From Cerrena zonata (lineage: Eukaryota; Basidiomycota; Agaricomycetes; Polyporales; Cerrenaceae), in the NCBI GenBank assembly GCA_038087015.1, contig JASBNA010000020.1, forward strand, positions 434,001-498,000: 64,000 nt of DNA, written 5' to 3'. The notes under the pieces were generated by a model, which was not told the origin of the DNA, made no database searches, and saw only the letters and a list, made by a program, of their open reading frames with translations. The first letter of the stretch is position 1, and each line of letters opens with the position of its first letter. A program made the position numbers and the translations under genes. This document shows, piece by piece, positions 11,447 to 23,041 of this stretch.

Positions 11447-12834
11447 CTACTGCATCGTATCCTTGAGCTTCTTTTTGCAATCCCAAACATCGATTTTCTC
11501 GGGGTTGTTATGAATCGCCAACCAACCGCCATCGTGACCACAATGACCCAGAGTAACAAAAGCAGCGCTCAGTGCCCAGTATCGTACGTTCTTGAGGTCT
11601 CCTAAGGCAGCATAGACTGTGCAAATTTGGTGAAAGTGGTACCAAGGAGCGGCGCCATAGAACCGTTCTAAGTCTATGAATTCAAACATCTTGTGAGCAC
11701 GTTTGTATATCGTATTATCTGCAGCCTTGACGTCCTTCAGCCAGTCTCCAAGGGCCGCGTCACCAGAGAGGTAAAAGTTCATATAGTCAGCCGTTGATGC
11801 TCGCTGTATGATTACGCGTTGCCTGTCACTCTTGGCCCAATCGGGGTTTTGACATGCAGAACATTGACATGAAATGTCATAGTTCTCCGTGAGCCATTTT
11901 TGTCGCATCTCCAGCGTGGGTCCAGTTTCGGTTTCGTTGAAATAGCTGATGAATATTTCCTCTCCCAATTGAATAGGCCATATTGCTCGCAGGGACATTG
12001 ACAGTGAAGCGGCGTCCCAGATAAGCTCTGCATTGGGACGACAACTATGAGCGAACGAATGAGTATGACAAAGATCAAAACGATTGGTTAAACTAACACT
12101 AACCTGTGAGACACATATGAGATCACCCTGCAAACAACAACAAATCGAGTCGCACAACCAGGGATTTGAACAGCTATAGCGTTAGAACGATAGATGTCAT
12201 AGATCTTGTCCTTGGAGTTGTAGCGATTATTCAGAGAAAAGAAAGCATTGCGTTCCTCCTGCATCATCCGATCGACGTGTGCCTGTAACAAGCTATGACG
12301 ATCCGCGGTCGCGATATAGCCAGGACAGAGTACTAGAGGCCTTTCGCAGAGGATCACATCTCCGGTCATCACTTCTCGAGACGCGTGCACGCCTGTGCTA
12401 TCTTGACTCGGAGTTGTGTCGATATTACAGGGTGTTTCGTCGGGTTTGTGGTCATCAATATCAGATTTTACGAGAGGCTCCAGGAAGACAGGGAACCCAG
12501 GAAGATTGAACAGGATATCTTTTGCGTCTCTGGGAAGAATTGCCTCAGTGAACTGACGTACATCATGGCGATCAGGACGAGGGGGCGGAAGTGTCGTCAG
12601 GATAAGTTCTGCCGTTTTTGCTGCTTTTATGTCTGTGTCTTGATCAAATCCAGGTCGATCGAAGCCTGCTGGTTTTCCGTTGGGAATCTCGAGTATGTCG
12701 GAGTCTAAGAGCATAGAAGTGGTTGGAGACACGCCTTGATTACGAGCCACTGGGATGTGAGAAGGGAGCGATATGATCTCGTCTTTTCTTGTCTTGAAAT
12801 CTCGTTTCCAGACCATATCGTTGGGCCTGATCAT
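11447..12834 (-). CDS. SET-domain protein (putative lysine methyltransferase)
   Basis: There are two exons. ATG at 12834 starts MIRPNDMVWKRDFKTRKDE, then a low-complexity N-terminal third. The SET start is SQDSTGVHASREVMTGDVIL, followed by RPLVLCPGYIAT and DKIYDIYRSNAIAVQIPG. The exon ends VISYVSHS across an intron of about 59 bases (GTTAGT ... CATAG), giving SHSCRPNAEL. The signature continues with LGEEIFISYFNE and a cysteine cluster NYDISCQCSACQNPDW that acts as post-SET. A C-terminal helical region follows, ending KKKLKDTMQ with TAG at 11447-11449. Family members transfer methyl groups from S-adenosylmethionine to protein lysines. The usual Asn of NHSCxPN is Ser here, which may weaken cofactor binding. 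The substrate cannot be inferred. The gene is divergent from HEM14. Confidence 0.85.
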
Positions 12835-13515
12835 TTTCTAAGAATACGAGGGTCAGAGTCGATTGAACGGGAGGTGGAACAAGAATGGGGGAGGGGCCGG
12901 GACGAGGGGGATTGTGGGTTTCGCGTATCGTGTTGATTCTTTTATAGGTGGGCCATCTATGACAAAGAACATGCCCAGGAACGCTGTTTCAGTATGGACA
13001 ATCCACGTTGATCAACGAGTATTCTGTCAATGATGGAGTGAATGGACACGCTGAGCCCCAGGCACAGGCTCTGTTAAAAGAAAACACGGGTAATTGTATC
13101 ACACATAAGGTAAATACGATGCGGAGATACGTCAATGGACAATACGATTGACAAAGGGAAGGCCTAATGGGCCTGGGCCGTCAAACGTCCTTGAGGAACA
13201 TCGCCAATCTACGACATACTTAGATGCCGCGGTTGCAGTTTTATGCTACAAATCCGGTTTAGTACGTGGTTCAGGTTATATGAGTAGGTTGTGACTGCAT
13301 ATATATGGCGTAGTACGAACCATGACGGTGGTGCTGAAACAACCATGTTTTCCAATACATCCCGAGAGCATTGATCCGAAATTCATTTCCTGCTCTCACA
13401 CCACCACCACATACTTTTAATTGACGTTCCAATTGCCTCACTCATGGATTGAAGCACATCAGTGTTGTCCCATCATCAAACACAGTATAATTACATTCAT
13501 CTCGAATCTGCATAG
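12835..13515. promoter_or_regulatory. Divergent intergenic region between SET gene and HEM14
   Basis: These 681 bases separate two diverging starts, so both promoters must lie here. Pyrimidine-rich stretches precede the HEM14 start near 13380-13500. No specific operator could be supported by eye. Confidence 0.5.
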
Positions 13516-15227
13516 ATGCCACCTAAATCTATACTAGTCCTCGGAGGTGGTTTGTCCGGTCTGTCTGCAACGTTCCATCTTGCACGACGGTTCCCAGCAA
13601 CTCCCATCACACTTCTGGAGAAGTCAAACCGGCTTGGAGGATGGGTTCGGAGCGAACGTGTTGAAGTTGAACATAGTGGGACTAGAGCTAGTGTATTGTT
13701 GGAAAGTGGACCGAGGACGTTGAGGCCGAATGGGAAGTCTGTGCTAGAATTGGTACGTTTGGTTCCATTTCTTCGTTTGGGTGTTAAATTAGTGAAGGAA
13801 TCGTGTCTTGCTGACACTGCAAAGACTAGATAAACTTGCTTGGACTACATGACTCCGTGATCACTGTCCCGAAGAGCGCGCCTGCAGCGAAACACCGTTT
13901 CCTCCATATCCCAGGGACTCATGGACTTACACCCCTCCCACACTCAATCCCTTCCGTATTCACTTCGCCTATACGAAACGTCCTCCTCGGTGGAGCCTTA
14001 GGTGAACCTATACGCGCTCTCCGTAACCGGAAGCTTCCTCTCAACCAGGACTATGACGACATGTCCTTCGACACCTTCCTAACATACCACTTTGGCTCGA
14101 CCTTTGCTAGAGTCCTCGGAAGTGCACTGGCACATGGGGTCTACGCAGCCGACAGTCGACTCTTAAGCTCCCGTGCAGCTTTTCCTTCGGTTTGGAATAT
14201 GGCAGGTGAAGACGGTCGAGGGAGTGTAGCCAAGTATATCTTCCGGGACATGTTTGGGTTACCAAAATCGGAATTCGTGCCTATGTCTGCTGGAGCGTAT
14301 GAATTGGGAGACGTGGGGGGGATGATGAAAAGTGCGAGTGTGTTTTCACTTAGGGATGGGCTGGAGAGTTTGATGGGTGCTCTTGAGAAGGATCTGGGAA
14401 GCATGAAAAATGTTGAGCTGGTCAGATCGAAGAGTGTCGTTGGATTAGTCAAAGACAATGTCTCCGGCGATTTTATGGTAAGTTTTCAAAGGTGTGATCT
14501 ATTCTACTGCTGACGGAGCCTGCAGATAATGGACGATACCGTTGGAGATGTTCGGTCTTTCTCGCACGTTGCGTCAACCGTGCCTCTGGCAGTGCTGGAT
14601 AAACTGCTTCAGTCATCACGAACTCTTGCTTCGACTGACAGAGTGGCGCCGCCTCAACTTCCGCACCTGATGGCGAATCCAACCTCCTCGGTCACTGTAG
14701 TCAACTTCATTTTCCCTCCCACAAAGGCATTGATTCACCCGGAAGGCTTCGGCTACCTTGTTCCTCGTAAGGACAACCTGAGCGACCCCCATTTTTCAGA
14801 TTATGGCGCGCTACCATTAGAAGATAGGCTAATTGGCGTCGTATTTGACTCTTGCGCACTGTCTTCTCAAGACAAATATCTCACGGACAACCAGAAGAAG
14901 GGGGCGTTCACAAAGTTGACTCTTATGCTGAAAGGGGTATCTTCAAGTGTGCCCGAAGAGGAGGACCTACTGAAACTCCTTTCCAAGCACTTACTGCCAA
15001 GAGAACCAATTCCGAAACCAATCCTTATGCGAGTGAACATCCATTCGAACTGTATACCTATTCCCGGTGTTGGGCATGTTCAGAGGATAGCTGAGCTCCA
15101 GAAATCATTGGAGGATGAATTTTGGGGTGGACGCTTTACCGTGCTTGGTGCAGGGGTCGGCGGGGTTAGTGTACCAGATTGTGTTGAGCAAGGTAGAATA
15201 GTAGCCTCGCGTTGGTCATCTCAATAG
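13516..15227 (+). CDS. HEM14: Protoporphyrinogen oxidase
   Basis: This is the penultimate haem-synthesis enzyme. It oxidises protoporphyrinogen IX to protoporphyrin IX with FAD at the inner mitochondrial membrane. Three exons (13516-13752, 13830-14477, 14526-15227) encode about 528 residues, the usual length. The N-terminus carries the dinucleotide-binding motif VLGGGLSGLSATFHL and then LLEKSNRLGGWVRSE and LESGPRTLRPNG. The middle has VITVPKSAPAAKHRFLHIPG and YGFVLGSALAHGVYAAD-like family text (here RVLGSALAHGVYAADSRLLS) and AYELGDVGGMMKSASVFSL. The third exon holds VASTVPLAVLDKLL, NPTSSVTVVNFIFP, FGYLVPR and the FAD-closing end GAGVGGVSVPDCVEQGR. The frame is clean across both introns. Confidence 0.95.
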
Positions 15228-15453
15228 ATTCGCTTTATTGAATTCACAAGCAAATAGACATTTGGTAATGATCGAAAGCCACAATTCGGTCATACCTCTT
15301 CGATTCTGCAATCACTACGCTTTCCTGAACGGGAAAGGCGGGAGATGCCGTGGAAATAAATCAGAAAGGGCAAGCAGGATTGAAAGCCCGACGAGGGTCA
15401 ATTTTAGTCAACAACTAGCACATCGTTGCCCTACTAACACTCCAGCTTTCACT

Positions 15454-18022
15454 ATGGATATCGACATGAAGCCCAAGGACGAAGTCGAGGAGAAGAGAGA
15501 ACGCGAAAGAGAGCGTGACAGAGATCGTGATGTCGACCGTGAGAGAGAACGGGACAGGAGGGACAGAGACCGCGAGCGGGATAGGAGAGACTCCAGTAAC
15601 TACTTTCGTCTTCAAACACGAAACAAAAAATGCCTACTGACATTTCTCCAGTTCGTTCAAGGAGACCCGGTGGCGATCACTGGGAACCTGAGGAGAGGCG
15701 TAATGGCGAGGTGAGTACCACGACAGTCTCCTGAGATAGACCTAGTCATAACTATAACTCGAGCAACACTGACCACGATTCCCCGTATTTAGCGTCATCG
15801 TCGAACACGCTCTCGTTCGCGGTCTCGTTCTCGCAGACGTTCCACCTCACCACGTCGCCGAGTGCGCCGCTCGCGTTCACGCTCCAGGTCTCGTTCTCGT
15901 TCCCGCTCTCGCAGTCGGGATAAACGTGCAGCAGATCCGTTTGCGCGGTCCCTCGGAGGTCCCATGAACGCGCCTCATGAAGAAGCAGTCGAGTTTGGGA
16001 AAATCAGCAAGAGAGAAAACCGGGTCTACGTCGGCAACCTCAGTTACGACGTCAAGTACAGGGACCTGATGGAATTCATGAGGGGAGGTGGGTGGGGGAA
16101 TAATCTCAGATTCAAAACCTTTTCATTCGTCGCCATTTTCACCGTCTTTGGGAGAGTGAAGAGCATTAGCCGCTGCGAGTTTTGAGCCGAGCCTATTTTT
16201 ATGTCCCTTGGGGAGTAGGGGGAAAGCTATGGAAGCAGTGGGGGTCGTAGAGGCTTTCGGGTGCTAGAAGTTGCAGCGGCGACAGAGACGTTGAGAAAGA
16301 AGCGGTTGACGCAGAGGCATTTTGGCATTTGGCGTATTGCGCTCGTGACGCAACAACTGTTCGTTTCTGATTGTCGGAAATTTGGCCCCGAGTTGCTGAG
16401 AGGAATGGTTTTATTGATGGGTGTTTTTATGGTTAGCTGGTGAGGTTCTCTTCGCCGAAGTTCTTATCACGCCCACCGGTATCTCCAAGGGCTGCGGGTA
16501 AGCCTTTTCGATTATTCTACACGAATACGCCACGTCTGACTTTCTTTTAGTATCGTCGAATTCACATCTCAAGAGGACGCACAACGTGCTATCCGTGAGC
16601 TCTCCGAGCAGCCTCTCCTCGGCCGACCAGTCTTCATTCGAGAGGTAGGGCTTACTAGCGCTACCCTCTTGAATGTCCTTCTAAATCGCTTTGTAGGATC
16701 GCGAAAACGAGTCTCGTTTTGGCGCGACCCCTGTCCCAGGTAAGATTGGTATGGCTATGGCAGGTCAAGGACTGCACGCTGCTCCTCCACCTCGTCCCGC
16801 CTCGCACAACTTCTTTGGCCAAAACAACCCCCACAACCCAGGAAACCAACTTTACGTTGGAAACGTGCGTCATAATTATTTATTACCATGGCGAAATTTC
16901 AATAATTCTAATTGTCTCTGTAATTCCATGACGTTCTTGACGTTTCTTGAACTTCTCGCCGATTCTTGCCAAATTCGTCATTCTCGCCGTATATAGCTGC
17001 CGTACCAGGCCGGCTGGCAAGATCTCAAAGATCTATTCCGATCTGCTGGTAACATTATTCGTGCAGATATCAATATTGGAGCAGATGGACGACCTAAGGG
17101 GTCCGGAACTGTAATTTTCGAGACCTCGAAGGATGCTCAACAAGCCATCTGTAAGCCTGACCTGTGTTATTTGCTGCTTAAATTCAGTGTTAACGTTGAA
17201 ATGTAGCAATGTATAATGGCTTTGATTGGTACGGTCGAGTACTAGAAGTCCGAGAGGTAAGTACCTCCTTCCCTTTTCTCCGAGTCATACCAATTAACCC
17301 TTTCCGTCAGGATCGTTACGCTGGACTAACAGGTCCAGGCTCCTACCGCGGTGGTCTGCGTGGTGGTCCTCCTCGCGGAGGCCTCAGAGGTGGTGGTTTG
17401 AGAGGAGGTCTACGTGGTGGTGGATTCCGTGGAGGCTTCGCTGGCGGTGCTGGAGGCAGAGACTTCAACAATCAAGATATCTATGCTGATTACAGTGGCC
17501 CTGAAAGCGGAGCCGCCGGTTTGGGCGGGTTCGGTGGCGGAGGTGGCGGATTCAGCGGAGCTTATGGCGGTGGTGGAGGTGGTCCTAACGCTGGATTCGA
17601 GCCTGAGCCCAGTCAACAGATTATGGTTCGCAACGTAAGTGGACATTTCTTTCTATATGTGATTTTGTCTAACTCGAATACACATCGTAGCTGCCTTGGT
17701 CGACTGCTAACGAAGATTTGGTCGAGCTCTTTGAGACCACAGGTACCGTTGAGCTTGCTGAGATCCTGTATGACGGGACCAGGTCCAAGGGCGCTGGTGT
17801 TGTCCAATTCGCCCAGATTCCAGAAGCAGAGACTGCTATTGCTAAGTTCCAGCAGTACATGTATGGTGGTCGTCCGCTAGGTACGTTTTACGTTATCTTT
17901 CTGCTTTCCGTTCACTAATTCCATCGCCTTCAGATGTCCGCTTTAATGACAGGTGGCACACGTTCACACCTAGTGCTGCTAAGGGTGGTCAAGCTGCACC
18001 CATTGCCGCTGACGGTGTTTAA
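15454..18022 (+). CDS. Three-RRM RNA-binding protein, Gbp2/Hrb1-like
   Basis: This is an SR-like nuclear RNA-binding protein. Yeast Gbp2/Hrb1 accompany mRNA through the TREX complex for export and quality control. The N-terminus is a charged Arg-Glu/Arg-Asp run (MDIDMKPKDEVEEKRERERE...), followed after two introns by a long Arg-Ser repeat ending SRSRDKRAADPFARSLGG. RRM1 starts NRVYVGNLSYDVKYRDLMEF, continues GEVLFAEVLITPTGISKGCG and VEFTSQEDAQRAI. RRM2 is NQLYVGNLPYQAGWQDLKDL with KGSGTVIFETSKDAQQAI. Next come a Gly-Arg-rich RGG region (17330-17600) and RRM3 (QQIMVRNLPWSTANEDLVEL, KGAGVVQFAQ). The end is DVRFNDRWHTFTPSAAKGG...ADGV with TAA at 18020-18022. One intron inside RRM1 (16088-16436) is 349 bases, far longer than the others. 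At least seven introns. Confidence 0.9.
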
Positions 18023-18592
18023 TTCACTTTTCCCCTCGCGTCTTGCGTCTTGCACTTCTTCACCTTGCTCTGTTGCGTCCCTCTCGTTCCCCCTCTTGGG
18101 TCTGCGCTACCTACCAGCTTAAAATGTTTATATGTTTCTCGTTACTCCGCACTCTTTTGGCGGTATGTTTTCTGTCTATCATAAGAATCGATCTATTTCC
18201 ACCCCTCTTTCGTTGTACTATGTACGTATCCATGTGAATGGCTATGGGGGTATGGGTACCCCTGAATACATATATCAAAAACTAAAGCTCTTTTAACTAC
18301 TGACTACGTTTGTTATTGTTGACTGTCTGACGTCTAAAACCTTTACTTGCCTACTTCCCCTTGAGATATACAAATAGTGCATGGAAAACTTGAGAAAAAT
18401 GGGCTCAAGTATGAGCGAGAAGAGAGAAGAGGGAGAGTCCATAGGAATCCAAGGAGATGATATAAGCACGCAAACCAGGGAGGAGATAGAGATGGAGAAC
18501 GGAAGATGTAATATGTCATGAGCGTGAACGTGAATGATCGTCAACGTGTATGGGGTAGAACATCAAGACATGAGATCTCAGCAACCATCAAT
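18023..18592. other. Convergent 3' region between the RRM gene and TPS2
   Basis: Two genes end toward each other here. The sequence is pyrimidine-rich on the left and AT-rich around 18260-18320. No additional gene is seen; it should hold both polyadenylation regions. Confidence 0.5.
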
Positions 18593-21500
18593 CTAAAGGT
18601 TGCTCTTCTCAGCCTCCTGCGCGATCTTGGCCTCGACTTTCTCGCCCGTAACATCAGCGACCAAGTGCAACATATGGTCAACGATCTCCTCCGGCGTCGT
18701 GACATGCCAAACAGCAAGGGTCCTCTTACTACTGTGTCCAACAGCAGTAGTGAAGATATCCTCGCGTCTGATGGCCAACTTCTCTGGCTCGTACTTGTTG
18801 TCTTTCCCAGCAAGAAGAGTGACAGAAAGTGGGGGGTCGAGAACGACAGTCTCGTCGCCTTGGAAGAGAAGGAGAGCACGGAACATGTCTTCGTCGGTCT
18901 TGTCGTCACCAGCACAAAAGATGAATTCGGCATCGGGGTTGAAGTAGAGGATACGTTTGACGATTTCTCCCTTGTTGACGGCGATGGGACGGACTTCGAG
19001 GTTCTTCTTGCCGACGAGGACCTCGATGGGTCGTTTGCGGGCGAGATTGTTCTCGAGTAAGTCTTGGCATTGGTGACATTGGAAGAGACTGAAAAGCGTT
19101 GTCAAGGTCAGTACCGTAACCATGAACCAAACTGCTATGAAGTACGCACCCCCACTCAGGATCACTGCTCCTGTAATGCCATGTAATCGAACTCTTCTTG
19201 ACCTCGATCGCACTGCCCGTCGTCCTCTCGGTATAGTACTTGAAGATCTCCAAGACCTCGCCCATCCAGTCCATATCCAAGTTCTCGGTGAAGTTCCTCC
19301 ACTCCTTCGAACCAGGCTCACGGATGAATCCACCATGCTCAGCACTCATACCGAGGTTCTTGATGTGTCCGAGATGTTGTTCAAGGAATTCGCCATCTCG
19401 ACCTGAGATGATGTAGACGATGTTGTTAGGGTCCGCAGAGAGTTTCTCAAGAGCCTCGAGAGTAGGGGCGGAGGGCGTAGCCATTGACGGGACCTTGACG
19501 ATAGGTGCGAGTGTTCCCTACATAGTCACATACATGATCAGCACGAAGCCCGATCGACGTCCTAACCATAGAACGGGCGAGGAAAACCTACATCGTAATC
19601 GAACAGGAACAACCTCTTCTTCGCCCTGATGTAACTTCCCTCAAGCTGATCCTTGGGAATGAACGGCGTCTGTTTGGCGAGATTCTGCCCACCAAGTTGT
19701 TCCAACAGCATCTTTGCCAAACTGGTAGCCCACGTATGTGAAGTCTGCGTGGTGACGGTCTGATACAACTTATTATGGCGCCGGAGTTTCTCTTCGTCCG
19801 ACATGGTCAGCCCTCGGTGCATCGCAGCCGCAACTTCCTAAATGATGATCGAAAGATAACAAAAAGAAGAGATGTCAGCCACCAGATTGCGAAAAACGTT
19901 TGTTATGTCATCCGCGCACGTACCCCTAGGTTCCAAGGGTTAATTTGAAGAGCTTCGCTCATGTTGTTCGAGATACCCATGAAACTCGGAGAGCACCAAT
20001 GGGCTCTTCTTCGTCCTATCCTGGGCAATAACAAACTCCATCGAGGTGGTGTTCATACCATCTCGCAGAGGGGTTATGACACCGAGATCGGCGACGGACA
20101 GGAGAGCGTAGAACTCATCCTTCTTGATGGTTTGGTGGCTGGTAGAGGGAATAAGGTCAGCCGCTGATTATTTGATTCCGCTGGTGGCTGGCGAGGGACT
20201 TACTAGTGGTGGACGGGGATGAAATCGAGAGAACCATACTCTCCGTTAATGTGCGCGACCAGCTCGCTCACTTGTCTCTCCAACTTCGGGCTATCACTCA
20301 AAGCGGGGCTAGTGACCTGGATCAAAACGACTCGTCCTCTCCATTCCGGATAATCCTCAAGCAACTTCTCAAACGCCTTCAACTTCTGTACAACACCCTT
20401 GACAACGTCCAGCTTGTCACGTCCGACAATAATCTTCTTGTCAGCATAGAGGGACGTAAGTGCTTGAAGCTTAGGTTGGATTCCCGGTCGCAGCAGGTCT
20501 CTTGAAACACGAGAAGCATCGACACCGACAGGGGTGTAAGCAATCGAAGCAACGTGTCCCTGAACGTCGATAGCGCCTCGAGAGGTGATCTCGTATCCAC
20601 AGACACGGACACATGAGGAAGTGAAGTGGCGGGAGTAGGAGTAAGTCTGGAAGCAGATAAGGTTGGCTCCGAGCATACCGTCCAGGATCTCATTTCGTCG
20701 AGGGAGACATCTGAAGACTTCAGAGCTGGGGAAGGGGGTGTGCACAAAGAGACCAACGGCTGCTTCGGGCAGGGATTGTCTGATCATAAGAGGAGCGAGA
20801 AGTAAGTGGTAGTCATGAATCCAGATGAGATCGCCTGGGGATCGTTTTCGCATTAGTTTTCGTTCCGATTCTTTCATTAGAAAAGGTAAACATACCAGGT
20901 TTGTAAAGCTCGACGACCTTCTTGGCAAACTCTTCATTTGCCTTGTAGTACGACGGCCAATGCTGGTCAGCGGAGGCATATTCTGTAGCAACATCCTGCC
21001 AGAGCAAGTAATGGAACAACGGCCAAAGAGCTACGTCACAAGCAAAAGTATCAGCACAAAAATCCAAAAGTTCGCACGGTTATGTCAAAAAGTGGAAACC
21101 AGAAAAATGAAATCAAAGTGTCAAAATCCGAAAAGGGAAGGTGCAGCACGAATGGCTGGAAATAGAAGTTTCTCGACGATAACGATCTGCACAAGTCTAA
21201 GCTGGAAAGCTAACGGCGGCGGGATATCGGGCTTCCTGAGAAGGTAGAAGGTAGATCTTCGGATCGCGGATAGATAACGGATGTAGCAATTGTGGAATGG
21301 AAGGCTGGAAATGAATTGGACGAGTAGAATGTGATTTTTGTCAAGGATGGATGTGGTTGAGAGCGCGGTCCCGTATGGAAGGCCGTTTGAGTGCGTTTAA
21401 CAACATAACAAACGTGATTCGGGATTCAACAGGAGGGTACGATATAGGAAGATGATAGCAACGTCCCCGGTAGAGTAGTCACGACGTATAGCCCTGGAGG

Positions 21501-23041
21501 GCCGGAAGTATTTCCACATGTTCGGAGACGAACGGTTTCCAAGGCACGAAGTTCGAGAGTAATAGGAGGATAGTCCTTGAAGGACGGGTGCCCGAGGGGT
21601 GAAACGGTCCGACTGCGTACCGGGGACGCATACACTCGCATGGCGAAAGACTAACATGACAAGTCCTTGTTGCACCTGAGCATCATGATAGCTGAGGTCA
21701 ACAAGTACAAGATGCATCGTCAAGGAACGAGATACATCAAGTAGGTGTCATGACCGATACCTGTGGGATTCGTAGGTCGGGATAAGAGGAAATGTACGTC
21801 CCGCAAAATTTCAGGTGTATGGATTAATGAACTTCGTAGTTCCATCAGAGTTGATGGAAGAGGGTTACTGGTATGGCCATCGATTGAGGTAGTTTGCGAA
21901 TAGGGAAGGAGCTGCAAGGTTCAACGGGTAGCGGGGACGAAGTCCAAACGTCGCCCCGAAGGATTGTTCCGGCAGTATGCAACGAACAGATATGATGAAC
22001 AGAGAGCTGTCCGTACAGATAGTTGGGTAAAGTGCGCGGTTTTCGTCTCGAAGGCGGATTATGGTTGGAAAGTCGAGAACTCCGGCCAAACCGCTTGTCG
22101 AGTATCCTATGAGGATTGTGATGACAACTGCATAAGGTAGACCGGCGGTCGCTTCGTACGGCTGACAAAAACAATACCAACCGGCAAATTTGCCGATATC
22201 CCTCGTTGTATGCGCGTTGTATAATTGGAAAACAAAAATAGGGAAATAAAAACGCAAGCATACAAGGAACGGAGAGCGTAACAAACAATTAAGGTCCAGA
22301 AATGAGAGACTCACTTTGCTTGCAATAGCCATCGTAGTGACCATGCGCGACCTTCTCCTCGATCCAGACGGGAACGTAGGCTGTAGGCTTATCGCCTTCA
22401 CCACGAATGCCGACCTTGGCCGTGTAATCCTGAAGAGTGTCTTCGAGGGACTTCTTCTCTTCATCGCTAATTGCGCTCAAAAGGACCTTCTTCGTACCAG
22501 CGGTCTCCTCATCGTCGTCGGGCGGTTGCAAAGCAGACGTAGAAGGAGCACGCTTATGAACAGTATGCAAAGGTTCAACGGTACGCGAAGAGACGGGTGG
22601 GAGTTCGGCGGGCGTATTTGAAGCAATGTCGCCCGTCCAGCCGATAATGAGTTGCTCATGCGTTTGAGCAAGAGAGCTGATACCAGAGATCATAGCAGAG
22701 TGACCATATCGGCCGCCAATCTTCCACTTGCCCTCCGATGATTTGAACTCGGCTTTGGGTGTAGCCAGAGCGGGGGCGGAAGTGTCAGTAGGGCTCTCTG
22801 GGATGTCAGAGTTCTTTGCAGGCGGCGTCGCCGGCGGACTGGGGATACCACTGGTATCAGAAACCGATGGTTTAAGAGCAAGGGTGATGGGTAGATAATG
22901 GCATAGATGGAGTATACGACCAGAGAGTTGAATGCCTTTCGCTCGGTGTTCAGCCTCGAGACGAATGACTTGGTCGCGGACGGTGTCTAGAGTGAGGGCA
23001 GTGGTCGCCCTGGACTTGTTTGGTTCGTGGAAGGAGTCCAT
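18593..23041 (-). CDS. TPS2: Trehalose-6-phosphate phosphatase with N-terminal TPS-like domain
   Basis: This enzyme removes phosphate from trehalose-6-phosphate in the second step of trehalose synthesis and acts within the TPS complex. ATG at 23041-23039 starts MDSFHEPNKSRATTALTL. A Ser/Thr/Pro-rich N-terminus is followed by the GT20-type domain: AYVPVWIEEKVAHGHYDGYC, then across a 1.28 kb intron LWPLFHYLLWQDVATEYAS, GDLIWIHDYHLLLAPLMIR, GLFVHTPFPSSEVFRCLPRR, DKLDVVKGVVQKLKAFE and RDGMNTTSMEFVIAQ. The HAD phosphatase domain has LFLFDYDGTLAPI (DxDxT nucleophile motif; an intron splits it after DYD), IYIISGRD-like VYIISGRDGEFLEQHLG, SAEHGGFIREPG, GKKNLEVRPIAVNKGEIVK and CAGDDKTDEDMFRALL. The stop TAG is at 18593-18595. 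Other introns are of ordinary size and the frame is intact. Confidence 0.93.
21031..22314 (-). other. 1.28 kb intron inside TPS2
   Basis: On the minus strand the exon ends ...HYDGYCKQ at a GTGAGT donor (22314). Coding resumes after ...GTGACGTAG at 21031 with LWPLFHYLLWQ; these two halves are contiguous in every TPS protein I know. The intron is about twenty times longer than its neighbours. Open frames inside it (21397-21723 and 21845-22288 on minus) show no family motif and overlap each other, so I cannot support a nested gene or a transposon. Confidence 0.8.

Noticed and set aside
15480..15600. Short tandem repeat (GAGAGA/CGTGAC-like units) as a satellite
   Set aside because: It encodes the Arg-Glu/Arg-Asp run of the RNA-binding protein in frame.
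18518..19060. 180-codon plus-strand frame
   Set aside because: It lies antisense to the TPS2 phosphatase exon, whose HAD motifs are unmistakable; the frame is a by-product of that exon's codon use.
21845..22464. Long minus-strand frames inside the TPS2 intron as a nested gene
   Set aside because: They overlap each other and the upstream exon, have low-complexity Ser/Arg/Pro content and show no family motif.
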